Positions 16,186-26,779 of a stretch of DNA of 64,000 nucleotides are shown one piece after another. The stretch comes from an uncultured Tenacibaculum sp. Its GTDB lineage: Bacteria > Bacteroidota > Bacteroidia > Flavobacteriales > Flavobacteriaceae. The stretch is taken from NCBI GenBank assembly GCA_947498055.1, contig CANMJA010000001.1:1-64000 (forward strand), read 5' to 3'. Numbering within the stretch: the stretch's first letter is position 1; the number at the start of each line of letters is the position of its first letter. Under the pieces are notes generated by a model that worked only from the letters and a program-made list of their open reading frames with translations, had not been told where the DNA came from and searched no databases. Both the position numbers and the translations under genes were made by a program.

Positions 16186-17964
16186 CTAAGAAGGCTCTTC
16201 TCCGTCTTTTAAAGGTACTGTTTGTAAAACAAAATCTTGTCCATGAACATAGTTTCCGCTTTCATCTACTTTACTATAATCATATGCCCAACGATGAACT
16301 TCAGGAATTTTTCCTGGCCAGTTACCATGAATATGTTCTACTGGTGTTGTCCATTCTAATGTATTAGATTTCCAAGGATTTTGAGTAGCTTTTTGACCTC
16401 TATACATAGAAATAAAGAAATTAGCTAAGAAAATTAATTGTGCTACACCCCCTAATATTGCCATGTATGTCATAAATACATTAATATCTGCTAAATCATT
16501 AAACATTGGAAAATTAGAATTTGTATAGTAACGACGTGGTAAACCTGCTAAGCCAATAAAGTGCATTGGAAAGAATACCCCATAGGCAGCTATAATAGTT
16601 AACCAAAAATGCCAATACCCCATTACTTTATTCATCATCCTACCGTACATTTTCGGAAACCAGTGATACACACCAGCAAACATTCCAAATAATGCAGATA
16701 CTCCCATTACTAAGTGAAAGTGAGCAACCACAAAATAAGTATCATGAATATTAATATCTAAAGCAGAATCACCTAAAACCAAACCTGTTAAACCACCACT
16801 AACAAAAGTAGATACTAAACCAATTGAAAATAACATTGCTGGATTCAATTGTAGATTTCCTTTCCATAAAGTAGTTATATAGTTAAATGCTTTTACAGCT
16901 GATGGAATTGCAATTAAAACGGTTGTAAATGTAAATACAGAACCTAAAAATGGATTCATTCCTGAAATAAACATATGGTGCCCCCATACAATTGTCGATA
17001 AGAATGCGATACCTAAAATAGATCCAATCATTGCACGATATCCGAAAATTGGTTTACGTGAGTTTGTTGAAATTACCTCAGAGGAAATTCCTAATGCAGG
17101 TAATAAAATTATATATACTTCAGGGTGACCTAAGAACCAGAATAAGTGTTCAAATAATACTGGAGATCCTCCTTGATAATGTAACACTTTTCCTCCTAAG
17201 AATATATCTGAAAGATAAAATGATGTTCCAAAACTTCTATCAAAAATTAATAGCAATGCTGCTGATAATAATACTGGGAACGAGATTACACCAATGATAG
17301 CAGTAACAAAAAATGCCCACATGGTTAATGGTAATCTTGTCATTTTCATTCCTTTTGTACGTAAATTAAGTACTGTAACAATATAGTTTAAGGATCCTAT
17401 TAATGAAGATGCAATAAATATCGCCATAGAAACTAACCACAAAGTCATTCCCATCCCAGAACCAGGTATTGCCTTTGGTAATGCTGATAAAGGAGGATAA
17501 ATAGTCCATCCTGCTGATGCTGGTCCTGCCTCCACAAATAAAGAAGCTACCATTACTACTGATGATATAAAAAACAACCAGTAAGATACCATATTTAAAA
17601 ACCCAGAAGCCATATCTCTAGCTCCAATTTGTAATGGAATTAATAGATTTGAAAATGTACCACTTAAACCAGCTGTTAATACAAAGAATACCATAATAGT
17701 ACCATGAATAGTAACCAACGCTAAATACGTATCTGGATTCATTATACCATCTGTTTGTTGGTGGTCTCCTAAAAATGCTTGAATAATAGAAAATGATTTT
17801 TCTGGCCACGCTATTTGTAAACGAAATAACATTGACATGAATACACCAATAATTCCCATGAACATTCCTGTAATCAAGAATTGCTTAGAAATCATTTTAT
17901 GATCGGTACTAAAAATGTACTTCGTTACAAATGTTTCTTTATGATGGTGATGCTCTGCTGACAT
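16186..17964 (-). CDS. coxA: Cytochrome c oxidase subunit I
   Basis: This 592-aa heme-copper oxidase catalytic subunit has about 12 membrane helices. It has the low-spin heme His in HGTIMVFF near residue 90, the CuB/Tyr motif GHPEVY near 282-287 (the cross-linked His-Tyr pair), HH near 330 and the heme-ligand pair HFH near 416. The Tyr in helix VI marks it as an A-family oxidase. It takes electrons from CoxB and reduces O2 while pumping protons across the cytoplasmic membrane. It is last in the operon actABCDEF-coxB-coxA. A hydrophilic C-terminal tail extends beyond the last helix, as usual in this phylum. Subunit III is not in the window. Confidence 0.95.
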   Translation of the reverse strand: MSAEHHHHKETFVTKYIFSTDHKMISKQFLITGMFMGIIGVFMSMLFRLQIAWPEKSFSIIQAFLGDHQQTDGIMNPDTYLALVTIHGTIMVFFVLTAGLSGTFSNLLIPLQIGARDMASGFLNMVSYWLFFISSVVMVASLFVEAGPASAGWTIYPPLSALPKAIPGSGMGMTLWLVSMAIFIASSLIGSLNYIVTVLNLRTKGMKMTRLPLTMWAFFVTAIIGVISFPVLLSAALLLIFDRSFGTSFYLSDIFLGGKVLHYQGGSPVLFEHLFWFLGHPEVYIILLPALGISSEVISTNSRKPIFGYRAMIGSILGIAFLSTIVWGHHMFISGMNPFLGSVFTFTTVLIAIPSAVKAFNYITTLWKGNLQLNPAMLFSIGLVSTFVSGGLTGLVLGDSALDINIHDTYFVVAHFHLVMGVSALFGMFAGVYHWFPKMYGRMMNKVMGYWHFWLTIIAAYGVFFPMHFIGLAGLPRRYYTNSNFPMFNDLADINVFMTYMAILGGVAQLIFLANFFISMYRGQKATQNPWKSNTLEWTTPVEHIHGNWPGKIPEVHRWAYDYSKVDESGNYVHGQDFVLQTVPLKDGEEPS

Positions 17965-18007
17965 AATTTATATCTCTTTATAAAACTTTTATTTTGTATA
18001 TCTAACC

Positions 18008-19027
18008 TTACTTCTTCTTAATTACTTGAGCTAATGCTTTTTGCTCTCCTAACCATTTTTTATAATCTGCTTCTTCTACAACTGTTATTTTCATTTGCAT
18101 ATTAAAGTGAGAAGCTCCACAAATTTTATTACATAATAATAAGTAATCAAACACATAAGGATCTTCTCCTTTTGCAGTTCTTATTTTATTAATTCCTTTT
18201 GTTTTTGCTATTACTTCTTCATTTTTTCGCATTTCCTCTGTAGTGTACTTTGGTGTAAAAGCAAATTGAGTTACCATACCTGGTACACAATTCATTTGTG
18301 CCCTAAAGTGAGGCATATAAGCAGAATGTAATACATCTTGAGAACGGAATTTGAATAATACTTTTTTCCCTTTAGGTAAGTACAATTCAGTAACTTGTTT
18401 ATCATCTTGTGCTTTAGGATCAGACATATCAACACCCATTGTATTTAGGTTATTAATATCTATGAAATTAACATTTCCTAATCCTAATTCATTATCTTCT
18501 CCTGCATATCTTGCATCCCATCTAAATTGTTGCGAATATACTTCTATAACAATAGGATTATCTTCGTCTCCTACTCCCATAATGTTATTCCATTGCCATA
18601 AACCATAACCAATTAGTAATACAATAGTAACTGCTGGTATCACTGTCCATATTAACTCTAACTTATGACTATCCGCAAAAAACAATGCTTTCTTATCTTT
18701 ATTTCCTCTGTACTTATACGTAAAAAAGAAAATTAAGAATTGCATAATAAACTGAACAACACCTATTAAAATAAATGTAATATTGAAAAGTATATCGTCA
18801 TGTTCTCCTTCAATAGAAGCACTCTCTGGTAACATAATAACATTCATTGCTAAAAGGCAATAAATCATCATTGCATATAAGAAAGCCATGAAACCTAAAG
18901 CAATCTTTCCTTGTTTGTTATTATCGTCATCGTTTGCAATAACCCCACGTAAATTCATTACGCGTGTAATTTGCCAAAAACTTACTCCTAATGCTACTGC
19001 AATGAAAATATAAAATAAAGCTAACAT
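18008..19027 (-). CDS. coxB: Cytochrome c oxidase subunit II
   Basis: This 339-aa protein has a C-terminal cupredoxin domain holding the binuclear CuA site (CNKICGASHFNMQM near residues 300-313, plus an upstream His in HSAYMPHF near 235). Four hydrophobic segments precede it, two more than in the classic two-helix subunit II; the extra N-terminal pair is common in Bacteroidota. There is no cytochrome c fusion, so electrons must come from a separate carrier or directly from ActE/ActA-type hemes. It lies 43 bp upstream of coxA and 29 bp after actF. Confidence 0.95.
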   Translation of the reverse strand: MLALFYIFIAVALGVSFWQITRVMNLRGVIANDDDNNKQGKIALGFMAFLYAMMIYCLLAMNVIMLPESASIEGEHDDILFNITFILIGVVQFIMQFLIFFFTYKYRGNKDKKALFFADSHKLELIWTVIPAVTIVLLIGYGLWQWNNIMGVGDEDNPIVIEVYSQQFRWDARYAGEDNELGLGNVNFIDINNLNTMGVDMSDPKAQDDKQVTELYLPKGKKVLFKFRSQDVLHSAYMPHFRAQMNCVPGMVTQFAFTPKYTTEEMRKNEEVIAKTKGINKIRTAKGEDPYVFDYLLLCNKICGASHFNMQMKITVVEEADYKKWLGEQKALAQVIKKK

Positions 19028-19056
19028 ATTTATAAACTTATTTTTTAGTTCTTTAA

Positions 19057-20886
19057 TTAATGGTGAGCGTTATCCTCTCCTCTGTGTTCAATAATGTAAT
19101 AGTGGTGTGTTTCACTTTCGTGTAAGAAAGGATTTCCTTTTGGTACAGGATTTGCTTTTGCAAATGCATTGAATGTTCCATAAATGAATATCCCTAAGAA
19201 AAGTAAGAAACCACTTATCTCACCTAATCCGAATCCCCATTGGGCTCCAACAGTTCCTGGCATAATCATTACAAATAAATCTACATAATGACCTCCTAAA
19301 ATGAATACTCCTGCAATAGCAATTACCCAAGGTATTGTTTTAAAATCACTGTTAATTAACAATAATACAGGGAATAAGAAATTCATTACAACCATTCCTA
19401 TAAATGGTAGCTTATATTCATTAAAACGTTGTAAGAAATAGGTTGTTTCTTCTGGCATATCTGCATACCAAATAAGCATGAATTGTGCAAACCATAAGTA
19501 GGTCCAGAATACAGAAAAACCAAACATGAATTTCGTTAAATCATGAATATGACTATCGTTTACTAAAGGTAAGTGTCCTTTTGTTCTTAAATAAATAGTA
19601 ACTAAACAGATCACTGTTAAAGCAGATACTAAAAAAGTTGCTAAAACATACCATCCGAATAATGTAGAGAACCAGTGAGGATCTATTCCCATAATCCAAT
19701 CCCAAGACATCATGCTTTCTGTAATCATGAAAAGAAAAATAAAACCTACACAAATATTGTAAATATTTTTATGCAACTTCATATCTCCATTATCTTGTTT
19801 GATAGATTTTCTTCTAATAATGAATCTGAAAACATTCCATACTAATAAATAGAAAACACTTCGCATTGCCCATCCTGGTACATTCATCCACCAGCTTTTT
19901 CCATCTACGATAGGATCATAGTTTTCACTTAAAGGATTAAATACTCCTTCAGCCATCCATGGAAATAAATGATTTTTATGCATTACTGTTGCAACAATAA
20001 ACAATAACATTGCAATACTGATGTAATGAATATTGGCAGTAAGTGCTTCCATTACTCTAAATAACACAACTGACCAACCTGCATGCGCTACTCTTTGTGC
20101 TGCATAAAAAGCCATTATTAATAATGAAATTCCTAAGAAAAATAAAAGAGATACGTATAACGCTGACCAAGGTCTGTTTTGCATTTGATGAAATACGTGT
20201 TTTGCATGATGATCTGCATCATGATGCGCATCGCTTTCATGATGTCCTTTTTTTACTGGGTTTGTATGCGCTTTCTCCGTAATATGTCCATTTAAACTAT
20301 CTGTTAAACGAGTGTCTTCTGCATGGTGTGCTTCTTCATAAGCATGTGCGCTATGCTCTTTTACAGTTTCCTCTCCATGTTCACCAACCAAATGATTTGC
20401 ATGTGCTGTCACAGTTTCTTTAGCATGAACAGAATCATTAACATGCTTTACATGCTCTTCATTTGTTTCATTAACTAAAGCTTTGCTATCATGGTCTGCA
20501 TGATTTGCAACAGTCTCATTACCATGAGATCCTATTACATGCTCTTTTACATGCTTAGATAGTTTTTCTTTTGCATGAAGATCTTCTTCTTTGCTATGTG
20601 CATCATTAGAATGCTCATTTTCATGTGAATCAGTAGCATGTGGCTTTGCCTCCTCATGTTTTTCTTCTTTATGTACTTTTGTTTTATGACCAGCATCTTC
20701 TCCATGAGACTTACTTTCACCATGAGAACCACCATGACCATGATGCGATGCCTCTTGTTTCGCTATAATTGCTTTCGCTTCTTTAAGAGTTTTAGGTGCA
20801 TTCATAAAACTTACAACTGTACCTATAAGACCTAATATAATGAAGGCTAAGGCAAGTATTTTTAATTTTCCTGAAAACTGGTACAT
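19057..20886 (-). CDS. actF: Alternative complex III subunit ActF with large His-rich insertion
   Basis: A 609-aa quinol:cytochrome c oxidoreductase membrane subunit. One membrane helix at about residues 8-28 is followed by a long hydrophilic region of about 185 residues (roughly 42-230) packed with His, Glu, Lys and Ala. After that come about nine helices of the NrfD-like ActF fold, including FPWMAEGVF and WDWIMGIDPHWFSTLFGWY. ActF helps form the quinol site and proton path of alternative complex III. Family members usually have a much shorter loop after the first helix, so this insertion is an expansion. It lies between actE and coxB in the operon. Its His content suggests metal (Cu, Zn or Ni) binding, which is inference. 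Confidence 0.9.
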   Translation of the reverse strand: MYQFSGKLKILALAFIILGLIGTVVSFMNAPKTLKEAKAIIAKQEASHHGHGGSHGESKSHGEDAGHKTKVHKEEKHEEAKPHATDSHENEHSNDAHSKEEDLHAKEKLSKHVKEHVIGSHGNETVANHADHDSKALVNETNEEHVKHVNDSVHAKETVTAHANHLVGEHGEETVKEHSAHAYEEAHHAEDTRLTDSLNGHITEKAHTNPVKKGHHESDAHHDADHHAKHVFHQMQNRPWSALYVSLLFFLGISLLIMAFYAAQRVAHAGWSVVLFRVMEALTANIHYISIAMLLFIVATVMHKNHLFPWMAEGVFNPLSENYDPIVDGKSWWMNVPGWAMRSVFYLLVWNVFRFIIRRKSIKQDNGDMKLHKNIYNICVGFIFLFMITESMMSWDWIMGIDPHWFSTLFGWYVLATFLVSALTVICLVTIYLRTKGHLPLVNDSHIHDLTKFMFGFSVFWTYLWFAQFMLIWYADMPEETTYFLQRFNEYKLPFIGMVVMNFLFPVLLLINSDFKTIPWVIAIAGVFILGGHYVDLFVMIMPGTVGAQWGFGLGEISGFLLFLGIFIYGTFNAFAKANPVPKGNPFLHESETHHYYIIEHRGEDNAHH

Positions 20887-20908
20887 ATCTTAATTATCTA
20901 TTAAAGAC

Positions 20909-21457
20909 TTATTTTTTTAATTCGTTTCTTAATTTTTCTACATACTGCACAACTTGCCAACGCTCTGTATGCGTAAGTTGTGACGAATGAGAGCCCATCA
21001 TGTTTTTACCATACATTAATACATGATAAATACTACCTTCTGTAATATCTCTGTCTTTGTAGTTAGGTATTCCTAAGAACTTCTCTCTTTTTGGTAAAAT
21101 TCCATTACCATCTCCTTTTGCTCCATGACATACAGCACAATAAATACCGTACATCTTTTTTCCATTCTCTAAATTCTTTTCATTATTAGCTAACGGATTT
21201 TTCAATTCTAATTTTGCTTTCTCATAACCAGCATTAGTATCTGGAATATCATAAGCTACAACTCCATTTCTACTAATAGTTCCTGCAACAGGTGCTCTAT
21301 TTACCACAGCTCCACCTGCAGAATATACTCCATTTGCATCATAAGGTACAGATACATACATATCTGGCATATATTGTACTTGTGGTTTACGTTTATTGTT
21401 ACATGAAACAAACATGGTAACTATAATTGAAGCAATAATTATTTTTATACTCTTCAT
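20909..21457 (-). CDS. actE: Alternative complex III monoheme cytochrome c lipoprotein ActE
   Basis: This 182-aa protein has a lipoprotein signal ending at Cys19 (TMFVSC) and one heme-binding motif CAVCH near residues 112-116. A later Met in GKNMMGSH is a candidate distal heme ligand. This is the usual ActE layout, a lipid-anchored class I cytochrome c that passes electrons from the ActAB module towards the oxidase. The gene lies 9 bp after actD and 22 bp before actF. Confidence 0.92.
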   Translation of the reverse strand: MKSIKIIIASIIVTMFVSCNNKRKPQVQYMPDMYVSVPYDANGVYSAGGAVVNRAPVAGTISRNGVVAYDIPDTNAGYEKAKLELKNPLANNEKNLENGKKMYGIYCAVCHGAKGDGNGILPKREKFLGIPNYKDRDITEGSIYHVLMYGKNMMGSHSSQLTHTERWQVVQYVEKLRNELKK

Positions 21458-21466
21458 ATCTACTTA

Positions 21467-21994
21467 TTAATGCTTATCTACTACTTTAATTTCTACAGCT
21501 CCTGTTGCTTCTAACAAATTTTTTAATTCGTCTTCGTTATCATGTACAGGTATTTCCATTAAGAAATGATCATCTGTTGTTCTAGGATCTGGGTTTTCTG
21601 CCTCTTTAAATGGCCAAATTCTACTACGCATGTAAAAAGTGATTACCATTAAATGCGCTGCAAAAAACACCGTTAATTCAAATAAAATTGGCACAAAAGC
21701 TGGCATGTTTTCCGCCCAAGAAAAACTTGGTTTTCCTCCAATATCTTGTGGCCAATCACTAATCATTGTATACCAAGTTAACCATGTTGCCATTGCTGTA
21801 CCTGTAATACCGTAAAAAAATGCTGTAATAGCCAAACGAGTTGGAGCTAAACCTAAAGCTTTATCCAAACCATGAACTGGAAATGGTGTAAAAACTTCCT
21901 CAATATGATGATGTGCTCCTTTTACTTTCTTAACAGCATCCATTAAGATATCATCATCATTGTATAATGCGTGAATTACTTTATTAGTGCTCAT
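21467..21994 (-). CDS. actD: Alternative complex III subunit ActD (DUF3341)
   Basis: A 175-aa membrane protein with two helices around residues 55-80 and 98-122, flanked by soluble ends. This matches the DUF3341 ActD subunit, which packs against ActC/ActF in the complex. The N-terminal segment DILMDAVKKVKGAHHHIEE and the FPVHGLDKALGL motif are typical. It overlaps actC by 11 nt, indicating coupled translation. It has no cofactor motif. Confidence 0.92.
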   Translation of the reverse strand: MSTNKVIHALYNDDDILMDAVKKVKGAHHHIEEVFTPFPVHGLDKALGLAPTRLAITAFFYGITGTAMATWLTWYTMISDWPQDIGGKPSFSWAENMPAFVPILFELTVFFAAHLMVITFYMRSRIWPFKEAENPDPRTTDDHFLMEIPVHDNEDELKNLLEATGAVEIKVVDKH

Positions 21995-23384
21995 TGTTCT
22001 CGTCTCTTTGTTTTTTATAATTTGCTCCTGATGACTTCAAAATAGTCTTAATCTCTGCTGTAGGAATTACAGGGAAAGTTCTTGCATATAATAAGAATAG
22101 TACAAAGAAGAAACCTATAGTACCTATGAAAATACCTACATCTACAAATGTTGGTTCAAAACGCCACCATGTAGATGGTAATTGACCTTTACTTAATACA
22201 ATTGCAATAATATCAAAACGCTCAAACCACATACCAATGTTAATCGCAATAGAAATTAAGAAAGACCATATAAAACTTCTTCTTATACTCTTAAACCATA
22301 AAAACTGTGGTATAATAATGTTAAAAATCATTAAAGACCAGAAAGCCCAACCATAAGCTCCTGCTTCTGCTCCAAATGATAAATACGTATAATTTTCATA
22401 AGGAGAACCTGTGTACCATGCAATAAAAAATTCTGTTGCATATGCTACCGCTACAATACCTCCTGTTAAGATAATTACAATGTTCATGTACTCTACATGT
22501 AAACGTGTAATGTAATCTTCCATATTTGTTACCTTACGCATAATTCCTAATAAGGTTTGTACCATAGCGAATCCTGAAAAGATTGCTCCTGCTACGAAAT
22601 AAGGTGGAAAAATTGTAGAGTGCCATCCTGGGTTTACAGAAGTAGCAAAGTCCATAGATACAATGGTATGTACTGAAAGTACTAATGGCGTAGCTAAACC
22701 AGCTAAAACCAAAGATACTTCTTCAAAACGTTGCCAATCTTTAGCTCTACCAGACCATCCAAAAGACAATAAAGCATATATTTTCTTTTGAAAAGGTTTT
22801 ACTGCTCTATCACGGATAGTTGCAAAATCAGGTAATAAACCTGTCCACCAGAATACTAATGACACAGATAAATAGGTAGAAATCGCAAATACATCCCATA
22901 AAAGTGGTGAATTAAAGTTTACCCATAACGATCCGAATTGGTTAGGAATTGGTAATACCCAATATCCATTCCAAGGACGACCCATGTGAATAATTGGGAA
23001 TAAACCTGCTTGGAAAACCGCAAAAATGGTCATTGCTTCTGCAGAACGGTTAATTGCCATTCTCCATTTTTGACGGAATAGTAATAATACAGCTGAAATA
23101 AGTGTACCAGCATGACCGATACCTACCCACCATACAAAATTGGTGATATCCCACGCCCAACCGATATTTTTACTTAAACCCCAAACACCGATACCGGTAC
23201 CTACAGTATAAAAAATACATCCAAATCCCCATAACATTGCTGCTAAAGCGATATAAAATGCGATGTACCAATTTTTATTGGCTTTCCCTTCAATAGGTCT
23301 TGCTATATCTTCAGTAATATCATGGTAACTCTTTTCACCAAGTATTAAAGGTTCTCTATAAGATGATTCGTAATGAGACGACAT
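21984..23384 (-). CDS. actC: Alternative complex III NrfD-like quinone-binding subunit ActC
   Basis: A 466-aa polytopic protein of the NrfD/PsrC family with about ten helices. The opening SYHDITEDIARPIEGKANK and the internal IGHAGTLISA and HMGRPWNGYW segments are standard for ActC. It binds menaquinol and passes electrons to the Fe-S clusters of ActB. It lies 81 bp downstream of actB and overlaps actD. Length is as expected. Confidence 0.94.
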   Translation of the reverse strand: MSSHYESSYREPLILGEKSYHDITEDIARPIEGKANKNWYIAFYIALAAMLWGFGCIFYTVGTGIGVWGLSKNIGWAWDITNFVWWVGIGHAGTLISAVLLLFRQKWRMAINRSAEAMTIFAVFQAGLFPIIHMGRPWNGYWVLPIPNQFGSLWVNFNSPLLWDVFAISTYLSVSLVFWWTGLLPDFATIRDRAVKPFQKKIYALLSFGWSGRAKDWQRFEEVSLVLAGLATPLVLSVHTIVSMDFATSVNPGWHSTIFPPYFVAGAIFSGFAMVQTLLGIMRKVTNMEDYITRLHVEYMNIVIILTGGIVAVAYATEFFIAWYTGSPYENYTYLSFGAEAGAYGWAFWSLMIFNIIIPQFLWFKSIRRSFIWSFLISIAINIGMWFERFDIIAIVLSKGQLPSTWWRFEPTFVDVGIFIGTIGFFFVLFLLYARTFPVIPTAEIKTILKSSGANYKKQRDENNEH

Positions 23385-23465
23385 TGATTATATAGTTTAT
23401 TTATTTTATCTGTTTCCGTTTGTAAGTAAATTATCTATTTACTTTAACGCTAACTTATACTAATT

Positions 23466-26400
23466 TTATGCTTCGCTTGTGTTTCTTACTTTTACTTGGT
23501 ATACCACATTTGGTTTGGTACCAATATAATCTAACACATAAAAAGCTCTTTTATCTTCTTTTAATTTTGCTACTGTATCTTCAGGATTGTTTATATCTCC
23601 AAATACCATCGCTCCAGTAGAACAAGCTTGTGAACATGCTGTTTTAAACTCGTTTGCTTTCACAGCTCTACCTTCTTTCTTCGCTTTTAAAATAGTTGCT
23701 TGTGTCATTTGAATACACATAGAACATTTTTCCATTACTCCACGAGAACGAACTACCACATCTGGATTTAACACCATTTTACCGTAATCGTTATTCATGT
23801 TAAAATCGAATTCTTCGTTATTTGAGTAATTAAACCAGTTAAAACGACGTACACGATATGGACAGTTGTTTGCACAGTAACGAGTACCTACACAACGGTT
23901 ATATGCCATTTGGTTTTGACCTTGACGACCGTGTGATGTAGCTGCCACAGGACAAACTGTTTCACATGGTGCATGGTTACAGTGTTGGCACATCATTGGT
24001 TGAAAAGCAACCTCTGGGTTATCTGCTGGGTTTTCTAAAGCATCGAACAATTGTCCTTTGCTGTAGCCTAAAACATCCTCTGTATATTTTCTTTCTAACT
24101 CTTGGTTTGCTATTTTATTAAATTCTGTATCAACAAAACTAAGAATCTTCTCTTCTGATTCTGAAGGGAATTTAGCTTTATATTTTTCAGTTAATTTCTT
24201 CTTATAATCAGCTTTAAACTCATCTAAAGACATGTCTCCTTGAACTGTAGAAGAGTAATAACGATCTATACGTAACCAGTGCATATCTCTACCCACACGT
24301 ACTTCGTCTTTACCTACTACTGGCACATTATTTTCTGCATGACATGCTACTACACATGCTCCACAACCTGTACATGACGTTAAATCTATAGATAAATTAA
24401 AATGATGCCCTAAACTTCTATCGTGCTCATCCCATAAATCTATTGTACTTCCTTCTACTTCTTGGTGATCGTAAGATACCATGAAAGGTTTATTCCAAGT
24501 GTGCTTAGGATCTAAAGAAGTGTTATTAACTTCTTTTAATGTAGCTTCTCTTAAAATATCGTGACGACCAGCTAGTGTACTTTGTACCTGAATACAAGCA
24601 AACTTATGTCTTCCTTCTACTTTTTTAATAGAAACTCCGTACTGAACATTCTTACTATTCGTATATAATGGAAACGCATTTACTCCTACTTGCATTTCTT
24701 TTTTTAACCCCTTTGTTCTTCCATACCCTAAAGCCAAACCGAAAGAACCTTTCGCTTGCCCTGGTTGTAAAATTACAGGTAGAGTTTTAGAAACACCATT
24801 TACAGAAATCTCTGCATAATTACCATCTATTGCTCCATTATCTTGTACAGGGTTTTTATATCCTAATTCTCTAGCATCTGCTAAAGACATCGTTAAATAA
24901 TTATCCCAAGAAGCGCGTGTAATTGGATCTGGTAATTCTTGTAACCAAGGATTATTTGCTTGTTTACCATCTCCTAATGCTGTTGATGAGTATAAGGTTA
25001 ATTCAAATCCTGTAGAAGATATTTTAGATAATGCTTGTGCTGCACTACTTAATAAAAATGTTTTCTCTTTTAACTTTTCTTCTTCACTAGGACTCTCTTC
25101 TGATATTGCTTCAATAGCATCTTCTACTGCTGCTGCTGCCATTAATGGCACAGTAAAGAAACCATCATGTAATGCTTTATTCCAAGAAGTACCATTTAAA
25201 ACCGTAGTACTCCAAAATTCTTTTAATGTGTCATAATAGTTTTTAGAAACTCCCGTCCATTTTAATAACACATCTTGAATTTGACGCGTATTAAATAATG
25301 GATTAATAGTAGGCTGCATTAAACTATAACTCCCTTTTACAGCCATTACATCTCCCCAACTTTCTAAGTTATGAGGTGCTGGCAATGCAAACTGCGCTGC
25401 ACTAGCCGTAGCATCATCTTGTGTAGATATTGCAACTGAAAAATCTAATTTCTTAATAGCATCTTCAAAACCAACAATAGAGTATGCAGGATTTACATTA
25501 TACGTGATTAATCCTTTTGCTTTTCCAGAGTTTACTTCTGAAACTAATTTTGCTATTTTTATATCATCTCCTTGGCGAGTTAAATTTACCGCCTTAGTGT
25601 CAATTATAGTACTATGTAATGCCTCGTTAATTGCTAATGCTATTAATTGTGCATTTTTATCATTCATACCAGCAACTACTACACCTCTACTTCCTGCTCT
25701 TTTTAAATCTTTTGCTAATTTTTTAATTTCAGCATCTATCGGTGTCTTTTGAGATGGTAACGCACCTCCTGTAATTGCATTATATAAATTAATTAGCGCA
25801 TATACTTGTGTAGAAGGCTTTGCAACAATACGTTTATCAGCACTTGCACCTGCTAAAGACATATTGCTTTCTATTTGCACGTGGTAAGACATTTTTCCTG
25901 TCTTTACCTTACGACCTTGTGCATATGATTTTTCATATCCTCCTTGCCAATCTCCTATGAAATCTGCCCCGAAAGAAGCAATTACTTTTGCTTTACTAAA
26001 ATCGTAATTTGGCAAAGCTCTTGTACCATACATTGCTTCGAATGCATCTGCTGTTCCGCTTTCTGAAATAGCATCGTATGTTACATGTTTAATATTCGGA
26101 TATTTTGCTGTAAAATCAGCTATAATTTTTGCTGTAGAAGGACTTGCTAATGTACCTGTCATTAAATATACAGGAGCATTTGCTAGTTTTAAACTTTCTA
26201 ACTTTGCTAATATTTCTTTATCTGCATCTTCCCAAGAAATATTAGTAGTTCCTTTTCTTGGCTCTTTCAAACGTGTTTGATCATCATATAATGACAATAC
26301 AGAAGCTTGAATACGTGCATTTGTTACTCCACCAGCTTCTTGGTTTGGCATAATTTGAATAGGTCTCCCTTCTCTAGTTTTTACCAACACATTTGCAAAG

Positions 26401-26711
26401 TCATATCCATCTGCAATAGTAGTTGCATACCAATCTGCTACTCCTACTACGATATCATTTGGTTGCACTACATAAGGAATCGATTTTCTTACCGGACCTT
26501 CACAGGCTGCTAACGAAGCAGCTGCTGTAGAAAAACCAACATACTTTAAGAAATCTCTTCGTGATGTTGCTGTGTTTTCTAAGGTTTCTTTATCTCCTAA
26601 AAACTCATCTGAAGGTATTTCTTGAACAAACTCTTTCGTACGTAGCGTATCAACAACTGAACTATCTTTTAGTTCTTCAACACTTTGCCAGTATTTTTTG
26701 TTTGAAGCCAT
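23466..26711 (-). CDS. actB: Alternative complex III molybdopterin-like Fe-S subunit ActB
   Basis: This 1081-aa protein fuses a molybdopterin-oxidoreductase-like domain (about 60-740) with an Fe-S domain (about 770-1081). The N-terminus holds a twin-arginine-like motif SRRDFLK near residues 49-55 followed by a LAAC lipobox, so it is exported folded and may be lipidated. As in known ActB, no molybdenum ligand is obvious and the domain is thought to be a non-catalytic scaffold. Cysteine groups CTGCGACVVAC, CQHCNHAPCETVCP, CVGTRYCANNCP and CSMC...CSQACSTG would hold three [4Fe-4S] and one [3Fe-4S] cluster. It relays electrons from ActC to ActA. Confidence 0.95.
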   Translation of the reverse strand: MASNKKYWQSVEELKDSSVVDTLRTKEFVQEIPSDEFLGDKETLENTATSRRDFLKYVGFSTAAASLAACEGPVRKSIPYVVQPNDIVVGVADWYATTIADGYDFANVLVKTREGRPIQIMPNQEAGGVTNARIQASVLSLYDDQTRLKEPRKGTTNISWEDADKEILAKLESLKLANAPVYLMTGTLASPSTAKIIADFTAKYPNIKHVTYDAISESGTADAFEAMYGTRALPNYDFSKAKVIASFGADFIGDWQGGYEKSYAQGRKVKTGKMSYHVQIESNMSLAGASADKRIVAKPSTQVYALINLYNAITGGALPSQKTPIDAEIKKLAKDLKRAGSRGVVVAGMNDKNAQLIALAINEALHSTIIDTKAVNLTRQGDDIKIAKLVSEVNSGKAKGLITYNVNPAYSIVGFEDAIKKLDFSVAISTQDDATASAAQFALPAPHNLESWGDVMAVKGSYSLMQPTINPLFNTRQIQDVLLKWTGVSKNYYDTLKEFWSTTVLNGTSWNKALHDGFFTVPLMAAAAVEDAIEAISEESPSEEEKLKEKTFLLSSAAQALSKISSTGFELTLYSSTALGDGKQANNPWLQELPDPITRASWDNYLTMSLADARELGYKNPVQDNGAIDGNYAEISVNGVSKTLPVILQPGQAKGSFGLALGYGRTKGLKKEMQVGVNAFPLYTNSKNVQYGVSIKKVEGRHKFACIQVQSTLAGRHDILREATLKEVNNTSLDPKHTWNKPFMVSYDHQEVEGSTIDLWDEHDRSLGHHFNLSIDLTSCTGCGACVVACHAENNVPVVGKDEVRVGRDMHWLRIDRYYSSTVQGDMSLDEFKADYKKKLTEKYKAKFPSESEEKILSFVDTEFNKIANQELERKYTEDVLGYSKGQLFDALENPADNPEVAFQPMMCQHCNHAPCETVCPVAATSHGRQGQNQMAYNRCVGTRYCANNCPYRVRRFNWFNYSNNEEFDFNMNNDYGKMVLNPDVVVRSRGVMEKCSMCIQMTQATILKAKKEGRAVKANEFKTACSQACSTGAMVFGDINNPEDTVAKLKEDKRAFYVLDYIGTKPNVVYQVKVRNTSEA

Positions 26712-26779
26712 TTATTTGTATTTATTTAATGATTGAAAGCTTAATTCTTTCAATTATTGAATTTTTAATTCCTTTATTA

